A stretch of 10,000 nt of DNA from Flavobacterium sp. (GTDB taxonomy: Bacteria > Bacteroidota > Bacteroidia > Flavobacteriales > Flavobacteriaceae). Under the pieces are notes generated by a model that saw only the letters and a list, made by a program, of their open reading frames with translations, did not search any database and was not told the origin of the DNA. The translations under genes and the position numbers were made by a program. Each line of letters begins with the position of its first letter. The stretch's first letter is position 1. Below, piece after piece: positions 1 through 7,411 of this stretch. The DNA is taken from assembly GCF_020217025.1 (NCBI RefSeq), contig NZ_JAIWOF010000054.1:1-10000 (forward strand), given 5' to 3'.

Positions 1-2201
1 CAACCAATGGAGGAACAACAGTATCCAAATTGAATAGTTGGAGCAACCCAACAGGTCCTTCTTATACCCATGCAGATATTCATTATTTAGGTTTTCATGG
101 AACAAAATTATTTTGTGGAAGTGACGGAGGAATCTATGCATCAGAAAACAATGGAGCAAATTTCACAGACTTAACAGCTGGCGCTCAAATTAGCCAATTT
201 TATAAGATTGCGGTTTCAAAACAATCATCCGCTAATATGGTAGGAGGTTTACAAGATAATGGAGGTCATGCTTACAGCGGTAGTCAGTGGAAAAATTATT
301 ATGGAGCTGACGGTATGGATACAGCAATTAATCCGACCAATCAAAATCAATATTATGGGTTCATCCAAAATGGTAATAGTTTATATATTAGCAATTCAGC
401 AGGTAATTCAATTAGTAGTTCAGTCTCTTCTCCAGGAGGAGCAAATGGTAACTGGGTAACTCCTTTGATGGCTAATAATTCAGGTGAATTGTTTTCAGGA
501 TTCGCTGGTTTATACAAATTGGTAGGTAGTGCTTGGGTACAACAAAATGTATCGTCTTTAGGAACGGGTAATTTAGAATTAATTCATGTAGACCCTTCTA
601 ATGATGATATAATGTATGTATCTAATGGTACAGCATTATATAAAAGTACAAATAGAGGAGTTAATTTTACACAGACGTACACGGCAACATCAACAATTAC
701 TGGAATAGAAGTTCATTCAACGGATAGTAATATTGTTTATTTAACAACTCAAAACACATCTAATGGGGTTTTAAAATCAACAAATGGAGGAGTTACTTTT
801 ACCGATTTTTCTACAGGACTTCCATCAATTGGTAAAGAATGTATTGTTCATCAAGGAAGAAATACTGATAATCCATTATATTTAGGCACTAGTTTAGGGG
901 TTTATTATCGTGATGATTCTATGTCTTCATGGTCTCCTTTTGATACCAATTTGCCTAACGTATCGGTAAAAGATTTAGAAATTAATTTAGAAGACGCAAA
1001 ATTAATTGCTGCAACATATGGAAGAGGAGTGTGGCAAACGGATATTCCAGTTCAAGTACCTCCAATTGATTTGAAATTTGTTGGTATTCAAAATCCTGGA
1101 ATCAATATCAATTGTGGTGGTAGTGTTGCCCCACAAGTTGAAGTAAAAAATAATGGAACAACTTCGATTTCTTCTGTAACAGTTAATTATACAATCGATG
1201 GAACGCCTTACAACTATGTTTGGAATAATACTTTAGCTTCTGCAGCTTCTACGGTAATTAATTTACCTTCAGCAACATTAACTAGAGGTACGCATGTTTT
1301 AAATGTTACTACAACTACTACTAGTGATGCTTATTCTGACAATAATTCGGGTAGTACTACATTTTATGTTAATGATGGAGGAGTTGTTGGGGTCGTAAAT
1401 CCATTTACCAATGCTACAGATGCTTTAATTTCATATAATGAAGGAGGTTCAGGATCACAATGGGTTAGAGGAACTAGACTAGGAGGAACAATGACTACAT
1501 CAGGTAATACCGTTTACACAACAAATTTAATAGGTAATTATCCAGATGCCACTAAATCTTATTTAGTTTCTCAATGTTATAACTTATCCAATGTAATTAA
1601 TCCGCAAATTAGTTTTGCAATGAAGTTTGATTTAGAGCAAAATTGGGATGTAGTTTATGTTCAATACTCTACTGATTTTGGGGCAAATTGGACAGTTTTA
1701 GGAACTATGGGTGCAGGATGGTATAATAGCAATAGAACGCAAGCTACAACAGGAAGTGACTGTTACAACTGTCCTGGAGCACAATGGACGGGAACAAACA
1801 CTACGTTAACAACGTATACTTATCCATTAAATGCTCTTAATTCTGAAACTAATATTATTTTTAGAATTGTATTCCATTCTGATGAATCGGCAAATCAATT
1901 AGGAGTTAACATTGATGATTTTGTGATTAATGGTACACTATCTAATCAAAACTTTGAATTACAAAATATTGTGTTATATCCAAACCCTTCAAAAGGGATA
2001 TTCAATATTGCATTGGGTACTATTGAACCATCAGCAATTGATGTTTACGATGTAACGGGAAAAATTGTTTGGTCTAAAAAAGATTTTGCAATTTCAAATA
2101 CGGAAGTTTCATTAGATTTATCAGCCGTTGCACAAGGAATTTATTTTGTAAAAATTTCAGCAGACAATCAATCAACAGTTAAAAGAATTATTAAAGAATA
2201 A
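1..2201 (+). CDS. T9SS-secreted BNR/sortilin-like repeat protein, 3' part (5' end outside window)
   Basis: The reading frame is open from the first bases of the window (first full codon at 3), so the apparent TTG start at 30 is internal and the gene begins upstream. About 733 residues are visible. Roughly 100-1050 nt encodes BNR/VPS10-like beta-propeller repeats, with recurring 'STNxGVxFT'-type turns and a 'GSDGGIYAS' segment. About 1070-1370 nt resembles a CARDB-like Ig-fold adhesion domain. About 1400-1930 nt looks like a MAM/jelly-roll-type beta domain ('VQYSTDFGANW'). The last 80 codons (from about 1960) are a type A T9SS sorting domain: 'LYPNPSKGIFNI', 'VYDVTGKIV', 'GIYFVKI' and a basic end. 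In this family the tail directs export across the outer membrane and is then removed, leaving the protein surface-bound or released. The propeller's ligand or enzymatic role cannot be told. The next gene starts 2 bp after the stop with no terminator between. Confidence 0.88.
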   Translation, partial: TNGGTTVSKLNSWSNPTGPSYTHADIHYLGFHGTKLFCGSDGGIYASENNGANFTDLTAGAQISQFYKIAVSKQSSANMVGGLQDNGGHAYSGSQWKNYYGADGMDTAINPTNQNQYYGFIQNGNSLYISNSAGNSISSSVSSPGGANGNWVTPLMANNSGELFSGFAGLYKLVGSAWVQQNVSSLGTGNLELIHVDPSNDDIMYVSNGTALYKSTNRGVNFTQTYTATSTITGIEVHSTDSNIVYLTTQNTSNGVLKSTNGGVTFTDFSTGLPSIGKECIVHQGRNTDNPLYLGTSLGVYYRDDSMSSWSPFDTNLPNVSVKDLEINLEDAKLIAATYGRGVWQTDIPVQVPPIDLKFVGIQNPGININCGGSVAPQVEVKNNGTTSISSVTVNYTIDGTPYNYVWNNTLASAASTVINLPSATLTRGTHVLNVTTTTTSDAYSDNNSGSTTFYVNDGGVVGVVNPFTNATDALISYNEGGSGSQWVRGTRLGGTMTTSGNTVYTTNLIGNYPDATKSYLVSQCYNLSNVINPQISFAMKFDLEQNWDVVYVQYSTDFGANWTVLGTMGAGWYNSNRTQATTGSDCYNCPGAQWTGTNTTLTTYTYPLNALNSETNIIFRIVFHSDESANQLGVNIDDFVINGTLSNQNFELQNIVLYPNPSKGIFNIALGTIEPSAIDVYDVTGKIVWSKKDFAISNTEVSLDLSAVAQGIYFVKISADNQSTVKRIIKE

Positions 2202-2203
2202 CT

Positions 2204-4273
2204 ATGAACAAACACATTCTAAAAGGAGGTTTAGGGTTCCTTTTTTTATCAGTCGCTTTGTCTTCTTGTAAATCATCACAAGAGGTAGCATCTAAAAAAG
2301 AGTCTATTGGAATCAACGTTGGCTATATGGATAAATCCGTAAATCCAGCAGATGATTTCAATCGTTATGTAAACGGAACTTGGTTAGATAAAACCGAAAT
2401 TCCAGCCGACAGGACGCGTTGGGGAAGTTTTGATGAACTTCGTAAAAACACCGACGACGATGTAATGGCAATTTTGAAAGATGCCATTAAAGACAAAACT
2501 ATCGATCCAAATTCTGACCAAGCAAAAGCAATTAGCTTATACAAAACGGTTTTAGATACAGTAAGTAGAAACAAAGCCGGAATCGACCCGTTAAAACCTT
2601 ATTTAGCGAAAATTAATAGCGTTCAAAATGCTGATCAATTAGTAGCTTTATTAGCCGAAATGGAACCCGAAATGGGATTAGGTTTCTTCGGAAGTTATAT
2701 AGGTGCTGATGCTAAAAACAGTAACAAAAACGTAATCTATGTAGGAACAGGAAGTCTTGGTTTACCTGATAGAGATTATTACGTTTCAGATGCACCAGAC
2801 AACAAAGAAAAACGTGAAAAATACGTGGCTCACGTAACCAGAATGTTGCAATATTTAGGCGAATCTGAAGCTACAGCTAATGCGAATGCAAAGAAAATTT
2901 TAGCCTTAGAAACTAAAATGTCAACCGCAACTTTAGATAGAGTAGAACGAAGAGATAGAAGAAAAACCTATAATCCAATGAGTTTTGCTGATTTACAAAA
3001 ATTAGCACCAACAGTAAAATGGGATACGTATTTCCAAAGTGTTGGCATTGGAAAAGTAGATTCGTTAGTAGTTTCACAACCAAAATATTTACAAACGGTT
3101 GAAACCATTTTAAAAGATAACCAAGTTGAAGATTGGAAAGCCTACATGCGTTGGACAGTTTTAAGAGGTTCGGCAGGTTTATTATCAACTGATATCGAAA
3201 ATGCGAATTTTGATTTTTACGGAAAAACCTTAACTGGAGCCGTAAAACAACGTCCAGCAGAAGAAAGAGCTTTGGCTACAGTTAACGGAAGATTAGGTGA
3301 AGCATTAGGAAAATTGTATGTAGCAAAAAAATTCCCGCCAGAAGCAAAAGCAAAAGCGCAAGATATGATTGCAAACGTAATGCAAGCTTTCAATAACCGA
3401 ATTGATAATTTACCTTGGATGACAAAAGCGACTAAGGAAAATGCAAAAATCAAGTTGAATAAATTCCGAGTAAAAATTGGATATCCTGATAAATGGAAAG
3501 ATTATTCAGTTCTTGAAGTAAAATCTCCAGAACAAGGCGGAACGTATTTTGAAAATTCAAAAATGTACGCGAGATGGAGTCACAAGAAAAACATCGAAAA
3601 AATGGGGAAACCTGTTGATAAAGAAGAATGGGGAATGTCGCCACAAACAGTTAACGCTTATTTCAGCCCAACAAATAACGAGATTGTATTCCCAGCAGCA
3701 ATTTTACAACCACCATTTTATGATTATAGAGCAGATGAAGCAGTTAATTATGGAGGAATTGGAGCCGTAATTGGTCACGAAATTTCACACGGATTTGACG
3801 ATTCAGGTTCAAGATACAATGCCGATGGTAACTTAGTAAACTGGTGGAGCGATGAAGATTTGAAACAATTCACAACGTTAGGAAGCGCTTTAGCAGATCA
3901 ATATTCAGCTTTAGAACCATTACCTGGAATTTTTGTGGATGGAAAATTCACTTTAGGAGAAAACATTGGAGATTTAGGTGGAGTTAACGCAGCTTACGAC
4001 GGATTACAAATCTATTTGAAAGCAAACGGAAAACCTGATTTAATCGACGGATTTACAGCAGAACAACGTTTCTTTATTTCTTGGGCAACCATTTGGAGAA
4101 GTAAAATGCGTGATGAAGCAATCAAAAATCAAGTAAAAACTGATTCACATTCACCAGGAATGTATCGTGCTTATGTGCCGTTACAAAATGTGGAAGCGTT
4201 CTATAAAGCCTTCAATATTTTACCTCACAACGGTATGTATTTGCCTTTTGAAAAACGCGTGAAAATTTGGTAA
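2204..4273 (+). CDS. M13 family zinc metallopeptidase (neprilysin/PepO-like), lipoprotein
   Basis: A 689-residue M13 peptidase, full length for bacterial members. The N-terminus is a lipoprotein signal peptide with lipobox LSSC ending at Cys22, so the enzyme is probably anchored in the periplasm or outer membrane. The zinc site is complete: HEISH at 525-529 (His525, Glu526, His529) and ENIGD at 586-590 (Glu586 third ligand, Asp590). The substrate-binding NAYF lies at 484-487, followed by 'FPAAILQPPF'. His649 and Arg655 match neprilysin His711 and Arg717, with the same spacing of six. The protein ends in VKIW, the usual C-terminus without the neprilysin cysteine. The family cuts oligopeptides on the amino side of hydrophobic residues; the natural substrate here is unknown. 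The ATG lies 2 bp after the preceding stop, so the two genes are probably co-transcribed. A hairpin terminator follows 20 bp after the stop. Confidence 0.96.
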   Translation: MNKHILKGGLGFLFLSVALSSCKSSQEVASKKESIGINVGYMDKSVNPADDFNRYVNGTWLDKTEIPADRTRWGSFDELRKNTDDDVMAILKDAIKDKTIDPNSDQAKAISLYKTVLDTVSRNKAGIDPLKPYLAKINSVQNADQLVALLAEMEPEMGLGFFGSYIGADAKNSNKNVIYVGTGSLGLPDRDYYVSDAPDNKEKREKYVAHVTRMLQYLGESEATANANAKKILALETKMSTATLDRVERRDRRKTYNPMSFADLQKLAPTVKWDTYFQSVGIGKVDSLVVSQPKYLQTVETILKDNQVEDWKAYMRWTVLRGSAGLLSTDIENANFDFYGKTLTGAVKQRPAEERALATVNGRLGEALGKLYVAKKFPPEAKAKAQDMIANVMQAFNNRIDNLPWMTKATKENAKIKLNKFRVKIGYPDKWKDYSVLEVKSPEQGGTYFENSKMYARWSHKKNIEKMGKPVDKEEWGMSPQTVNAYFSPTNNEIVFPAAILQPPFYDYRADEAVNYGGIGAVIGHEISHGFDDSGSRYNADGNLVNWWSDEDLKQFTTLGSALADQYSALEPLPGIFVDGKFTLGENIGDLGGVNAAYDGLQIYLKANGKPDLIDGFTAEQRFFISWATIWRSKMRDEAIKNQVKTDSHSPGMYRAYVPLQNVEAFYKAFNILPHNGMYLPFEKRVKIW

Positions 4274-4292
4274 TCAAATTTAAAATAAAATC

Positions 4293-4318
4293 AAATCCCA
4301 TCTTTTTAGGTGGGATTT
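4293..4318. terminator. Bidirectional intrinsic terminator between convergent genes
   Basis: AAATCCCA (4293-4300) pairs perfectly with TGGGATTT (4311-4318). The stem extends inward by a T-G wobble and a C-G pair around a 6-nt loop (4303-4308). On the plus strand the stem runs into a T-tract (4316-4321). On the minus strand it is followed by a T-rich stretch (complement of 4281-4291). It lies 20 bp after the peptidase stop and directly after the transporter stop (4320-4322), so it can end both transcripts. Confidence 0.88.
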
Positions 4319-4319
4319 T

Positions 4320-5243
4320 TTATTTCTTCTTAATCGCTCGATTCACTAAATAAAGTCCAATAATCGTTATCGTTCCACCAATGATAATCGCAGTTGTCAA
4401 AGGTTCATTAAATAATAAATAACCAAAAAACAACGCCACCATCGGATTGATGTACGCATACAAACTGCTGATTTCGGTTGGTAAATTTTCTAAGGCATAA
4501 ATAAACGCTATAAACGTCAACACCGAACCAAAAACTACTAAATAACCAATCGACCACCAGGAAATTGCTGGAATTTCACTCAACGGAACCGAAGTCCCAT
4601 TAAATCCAATCACGCTCGAAATCACAATACTCGAAATCAACATTTGTAATCCCAAACTAAAATACGGATTGAAATTTGTCTTATTTTCTTTGATATAAAT
4701 CGAAGATAACGCCCAAGTAAACGTTGCAATTACCGAAAGTAAAATCCCAAATCTAAATTCAGGCTGTAAGAAATCGTTGAGGTAATCGTAGAAAATTACA
4801 CAAATACCACCAAAAGCGACAATCAAGCCAACAACCGCTTTCCAAGATGTTTTTTGTCCGCGAAATAAACTGATGATGACAATCCAAAGTGGAAAAATTG
4901 AACCAATAATGGCACCCAAACCACTCGAAATGTATTTCACGCCCCAAGTACTCAAACCGTTACTCAGCATGAAGTTCAAAACACTCAAAACGAGAATTGT
5001 GCGCCATTGGCGTTTGTTTGGCCAAGGATGTTTTTTGATTAAGAAATACAGCAAATATAAAGATCCGCCAAAAAGTTGACGCAGTGCAACCAATTGCATC
5101 GGAGGCATGTGTTTTACGCCTTCTTTAGAAGCAATCCAAGTGGTTCCCCAGAAAAAACTAATCCAAATTAATGCTAAAATCGGTAACCCAATTGCATTTT
5201 TCTTTTGCTTGATGTAATTATGAAATACGCTAAAATACGCCAT
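4320..5243 (-). CDS. EamA-family (DMT superfamily) transporter, putative metabolite exporter
   Basis: A 307-residue integral membrane protein with about ten hydrophobic segments in two tandem EamA units, roughly residues 18-150 and 160-300. The first unit has the typical opening 'FFWGTTWIASK' followed by 'PPMQLVALRQ', which matches the W-G and P...R pattern of EamA proteins. The C-terminus is short, basic and cytoplasmic (RAIKKK), as usual. Members of the drug/metabolite transporter superfamily mostly export amino acids, nucleosides or other small metabolites; the substrate cannot be read from sequence. It is the last gene of the minus-strand operon, 2 bp downstream of the SDR gene. The ATG at 5243 is followed by a 17-residue hydrophilic, basic stretch before the first helix and is the only sensible start. 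Confidence 0.92.
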   Translation of the reverse strand: MAYFSVFHNYIKQKKNAIGLPILALIWISFFWGTTWIASKEGVKHMPPMQLVALRQLFGGSLYLLYFLIKKHPWPNKRQWRTILVLSVLNFMLSNGLSTWGVKYISSGLGAIIGSIFPLWIVIISLFRGQKTSWKAVVGLIVAFGGICVIFYDYLNDFLQPEFRFGILLSVIATFTWALSSIYIKENKTNFNPYFSLGLQMLISSIVISSVIGFNGTSVPLSEIPAISWWSIGYLVVFGSVLTFIAFIYALENLPTEISSLYAYINPMVALFFGYLLFNEPLTTAIIIGGTITIIGLYLVNRAIKKK

Positions 5244-5245
5244 TA

Positions 5246-6091
5246 CTAAATTTCTTTTTGGAACGAATATCCCAAAATCGTTTCTATTTTTTTACTAGAA
5301 ATCATTTTACCTTTCGATTCCGAATTTTCGGCAAAGGTAGGCAATGGCAAATTCAAATTTTCAGCTTTTTTGTGATAATATGCTTTACGTGTTGGATGTT
5401 GTGGTGCGACAGCGTTAAAGGTTTGATTCCATTCCCAACTGTCATCTCGAGCGAAGTCGAGAGCTTTTTCTATAACTCCAATGCAATCTTCTCTTTGAAT
5501 CATATTTACTGGAGCGTCTGGATTTTCAACATTCGCTCTTCCTGCTAAAAATTTCACGGGATGACGATCTTCGCCAAGTAAACCACCAAAACGAATTACC
5601 GTAGTTTTAAAATGCGGATTCGATTGTAAAAGGGTTTCAGCAATAACTAATTGTTTGCCACTTTCGGTATCGGGATTTGGTTGTGTTTCTTCCGTAATTT
5701 TAACAATTGGAAAACTATCACCATAAACCGAAGTCGAACTCACAAAAATAACTTTCTGAGCACCTGATTTTTCGATAAATGGAATTAGCGTTTTTACTTT
5801 ATTTACAAATGTCATTTCATTAGAAGTCGAAGTTTCTCTTCTCAATCCAGGCGGAATATCAATCACTAAAACATCGGTTTCTTTCAGAAAATCTTCCATA
5901 TTTCCAATGATTTGATGTTCCTCCAGTTGAATTTGGAAAGGAGAAATCCCAGCATTTTTGAACACTTCTAATTTACTTTCCGAAGTCGTAGAACCTTTTA
6001 TTTCGTAACCTTTTACAAGCAATGATTTGGCTAAAGGTAAACCCAGCCAACCGCAACCGAGTATGGCAATCTTTTTTCTTTCTTCTTTCAT
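5246..6091 (-). CDS. YeeZ-like atypical SDR, NAD(P)-binding epimerase/dehydratase-fold protein
   Basis: A 281-residue Rossmann-fold protein. The N-terminal nucleotide-binding motif is G12-x-G14-x2-G17 within 'ILGCGWLGLPLA', characteristic of the YeeZ branch of extended/atypical SDRs. Strand-end motif 'VSSTSVYGD' lies at 117-125. The catalytic YxxxK of classical SDRs is absent; 'ESGKQLVIAE' (143-152) occupies that place, so dehydrogenase activity is not assured. 'FNAVAPQHPTRKAYY' (225-239) is the conserved C-terminal segment. Residues 210-217 (ALDFARDD) are encoded by a REP-like palindrome, which I infer to be an in-frame insertion of about 8 codons in a surface helix or loop. It lies 8 bp after the zinc-ribbon gene and 2 bp before the transporter gene, inside the minus-strand operon. 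The substrate is unknown. Confidence 0.9.
   Translation of the reverse strand: MKEERKKIAILGCGWLGLPLAKSLLVKGYEIKGSTTSESKLEVFKNAGISPFQIQLEEHQIIGNMEDFLKETDVLVIDIPPGLRRETSTSNEMTFVNKVKTLIPFIEKSGAQKVIFVSSTSVYGDSFPIVKITEETQPNPDTESGKQLVIAETLLQSNPHFKTTVIRFGGLLGEDRHPVKFLAGRANVENPDAPVNMIQREDCIGVIEKALDFARDDSWEWNQTFNAVAPQHPTRKAYYHKKAENLNLPLPTFAENSESKGKMISSKKIETILGYSFQKEI
5441..5463. repeat. REP-like palindromic element inside the SDR gene
   Basis: TCTCGA (5445-5450) and TCGAGA (5457-5462) form a perfect 6-bp inverted repeat around the 6-nt loop GCGAAG. The flank GTCA at 5441-5444 gives the pattern GTCA-TCTCGAGCGAAGTCGAGA. From memory this matches a short palindromic repeat family common between genes in Flavobacterium and relatives (GTCATTTCGAGCG-AGTCGAGA type). 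Here it lies within a coding region and is read in frame as ALDFARDD on the minus strand. The hairpin is seen directly; the family assignment is recalled and unverified. Confidence 0.65.
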
Positions 6092-6099
6092 CTATTTTC

Positions 6100-6450
6100 T
6101 TAACTATCTTTCTTTACCAACATATAAAAATCATCTTCTAACGCACGATAGCCTTGGTCGTACAAAAAGAAATAGGTGTTACCCGTTTTGGTTTGTAACA
6201 TGCTGGTAAAAAACTCAAAATCGAAACCTTTGCTTAGTAATTTGGTTTTCGTGGTTTTTCCTTTGTCTTCTGGGTTGAGTTCACACAAAATACGGTAATT
6301 TTTACGCAATTTGTTATTAATGTTGCGCATCAGATTGTTCTGATCTTTATTCATTTTGTTGTTGTAAGCATTGCGGCAACCATCCGAACAAAACTTTTTG
6401 TCTTCGCGACCGATGATTTTATCGCCACATTCTAAACAGGTTTTACTCAT
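6100..6450 (-). CDS. Small zinc-ribbon protein of unknown function
   Basis: A 116-residue protein opening with a four-cysteine zinc ribbon: Cys5-x2-Cys8 and Cys21-x3-Cys25 ('CLECG', 'KFCSDGCR'), similar to the DUF2116-type ribbons. A basic, Asn/Lys-rich helical segment follows (about 26-50, 'RNAYNNKMNKDQNN'). The remaining globular part holds 'LLSKGFDFEFFTSML' and a tyrosine/phenylalanine-rich C-terminal half. There is no signal peptide, so it is probably cytosolic. The ribbon plus basic helix would suit nucleic-acid or ribosome binding, but that is inference. It sits 11 bp after the upstream exported-protein gene and 8 bp before the SDR gene. Similar ribbon proteins are, as I recall, widespread in flavobacteria as conserved hypotheticals. 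Confidence 0.82.
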   Translation of the reverse strand: MSKTCLECGDKIIGREDKKFCSDGCRNAYNNKMNKDQNNLMRNINNKLRKNYRILCELNPEDKGKTTKTKLLSKGFDFEFFTSMLQTKTGNTYFFLYDQGYRALEDDFYMLVKKDS

Positions 6451-6461
6451 ACTAGTATTTT

Positions 6462-6923
6462 TTAAGCGTATCCATTAACCTTTAAATTTTCTAATTCTTC
6501 GGTTTCTAAATTATATTCAATATTCCAATAATGACTTCCTCCATCTGAAACCATTATTATTTGTTGCAACCATTTGGTTTCTTTTTCATTCTTTTTCCAA
6601 AGCGAATTTATATAAAGAATTTTTTCACCTTTTTCATTTATATAACCAAAGTATTGTCTTTTATATTTTTTTAAATTCTTGTGAATAATAGGAGAACTAG
6701 ATTGATTCATCAGAGGATTGTTTATGAACTTTAGTTTAGATTTTAATGCATTTTCGGCTTTAATTATTTCTTCTTTTGTCGGAGTAAATCTATTTTGTTG
6801 CATTAACTCATTACTCGATTCTGGAAAAATAGCTACTTCAAATTGTCTTGTTTTGAAATGTTCCGCCACATTTTGAGCATGAATAAAACAACTAGATAGA
6901 AATAATACGATAATGTATTTCAT
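6462..6923 (-). CDS. Exported protein of unknown function
   Basis: A 153-residue protein that I do not recognise. It begins with a clear export signal: MK, a hydrophobic core to about residue 12, then 'CFIHAQN'. Cleavage by signal peptidase I after Ala16 ('IHA|Q') is the simplest reading. Cys12 within 'LSSC' could instead serve as a lipobox, though FIHA is an unusual start for a mature lipoprotein. The mature part is lysine- and asparagine-rich, with 'FGYINEKGEKILYINSLW' (about 92-109) and a C-terminal 'GGSHYWNIEYNLETEELENLKVNG', which reads like the strands of a small beta domain. There are no obvious catalytic motifs. The local DNA looks more AT-rich than that of its operon neighbours. It lies 2 bp downstream of the DUF6265 gene and 11 bp upstream of the zinc-ribbon gene. 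Confidence 0.78.
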   Translation of the reverse strand: MKYIIVLFLSSCFIHAQNVAEHFKTRQFEVAIFPESSNELMQQNRFTPTKEEIIKAENALKSKLKFINNPLMNQSSSPIIHKNLKKYKRQYFGYINEKGEKILYINSLWKKNEKETKWLQQIIMVSDGGSHYWNIEYNLETEELENLKVNGYA

Positions 6924-6925
6924 CT

Positions 6926-7411
6926 TTACTTCTTAAAATTAAACTTCATTTCTTTACCGCTATCTTCAAAAACCACGTAAATATTGATTTCGTTATCCGA
7001 AATTTTTTCAAATGTAAACTTGTCGAAATACACATGTGTTGGAGTAACTTTAACCAATCTAAAATTCTCGCTCACTTCCGCTTTTTCCCAACCTTTCAAT
7101 TCGCCATCAAAATGTTTGAGTTGTAATAAAAGGGTTTTCTCTTTTTCAATAATATGTCCCAATTCATAGAAAGCAACTTTTCCATCGACTACTAATTTGA
7201 AACTAAACATCATCGAATTTCCAATCGGTTCGCTCCACGTTTCTTGGCAAATGCCGCCTAAAGCTTCACCTTTCCAATTGCCAACAATCCATTTTACATC
7301 TTGCAAACTAGCTTTTGGCGAACCTTTTTCATCGTTGTAATTCAAGGTGTTTTGTGAGTAGCTGAAAGTGTTTCCTAAAATAAATAGTAGTAAAAAAAGT
7401 AAGGATTTCAT
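6926..7411 (-). CDS. Exported DUF6265-type protein
   Basis: A 161-residue protein with an N-terminal signal peptide (hydrophobic residues 4-13, likely cleavage near 'SYS|QN', residues 17-21). The mature part carries the pattern I associate with DUF6265: 'WIVGNWKGEALGG', 'ETWSEPIGNSMMFSFKL', then 'AFYELGHI' and 'LLLQLKHFDGELKGWE'. It probably forms a lipocalin-like beta-barrel that could bind a small hydrophobic ligand, but no function is established for the family to my knowledge. The predicted location is the periplasm or outside. Its ATG directly follows the stop of the GNAT-nitrilase gene (TAA-ATG, no gap), which implies translational coupling in the same transcript. The stop is 2 bp before the next gene. 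Confidence 0.85.
   Translation of the reverse strand: MKSLLFLLLFILGNTFSYSQNTLNYNDEKGSPKASLQDVKWIVGNWKGEALGGICQETWSEPIGNSMMFSFKLVVDGKVAFYELGHIIEKEKTLLLQLKHFDGELKGWEKAEVSENFRLVKVTPTHVYFDKFTFEKISDNEINIYVVFEDSGKEMKFNFKK

Noticed and set aside
30..32. TTG as the start of the first gene
   Set aside because: The same frame is open to the window edge (codons from position 3 read TNGGTTVSK), and the protein lacks a signal peptide here although it has a T9SS tail. The true start is upstream.
2913..3188. 91-codon minus-strand frame inside the M13 peptidase gene
   Set aside because: It is antisense to a strongly conserved coding region, has low-complexity Leu/Phe/Asn composition and shows no promoter; a shadow frame.
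5332..5339. Possible internal promoter (TACCTTTG on the minus strand) for the transporter gene
   Set aside because: It fits the -7 consensus, but the nearest TTTG (5354-5357) is only 14 bp away and it lies in coding sequence. A chance match is likely.
5258..5548. 96-codon plus-strand frame inside the SDR gene
   Set aside because: Its Phe/Cys/Trp-rich translation is antisense to a well-supported SDR frame and has no family features.
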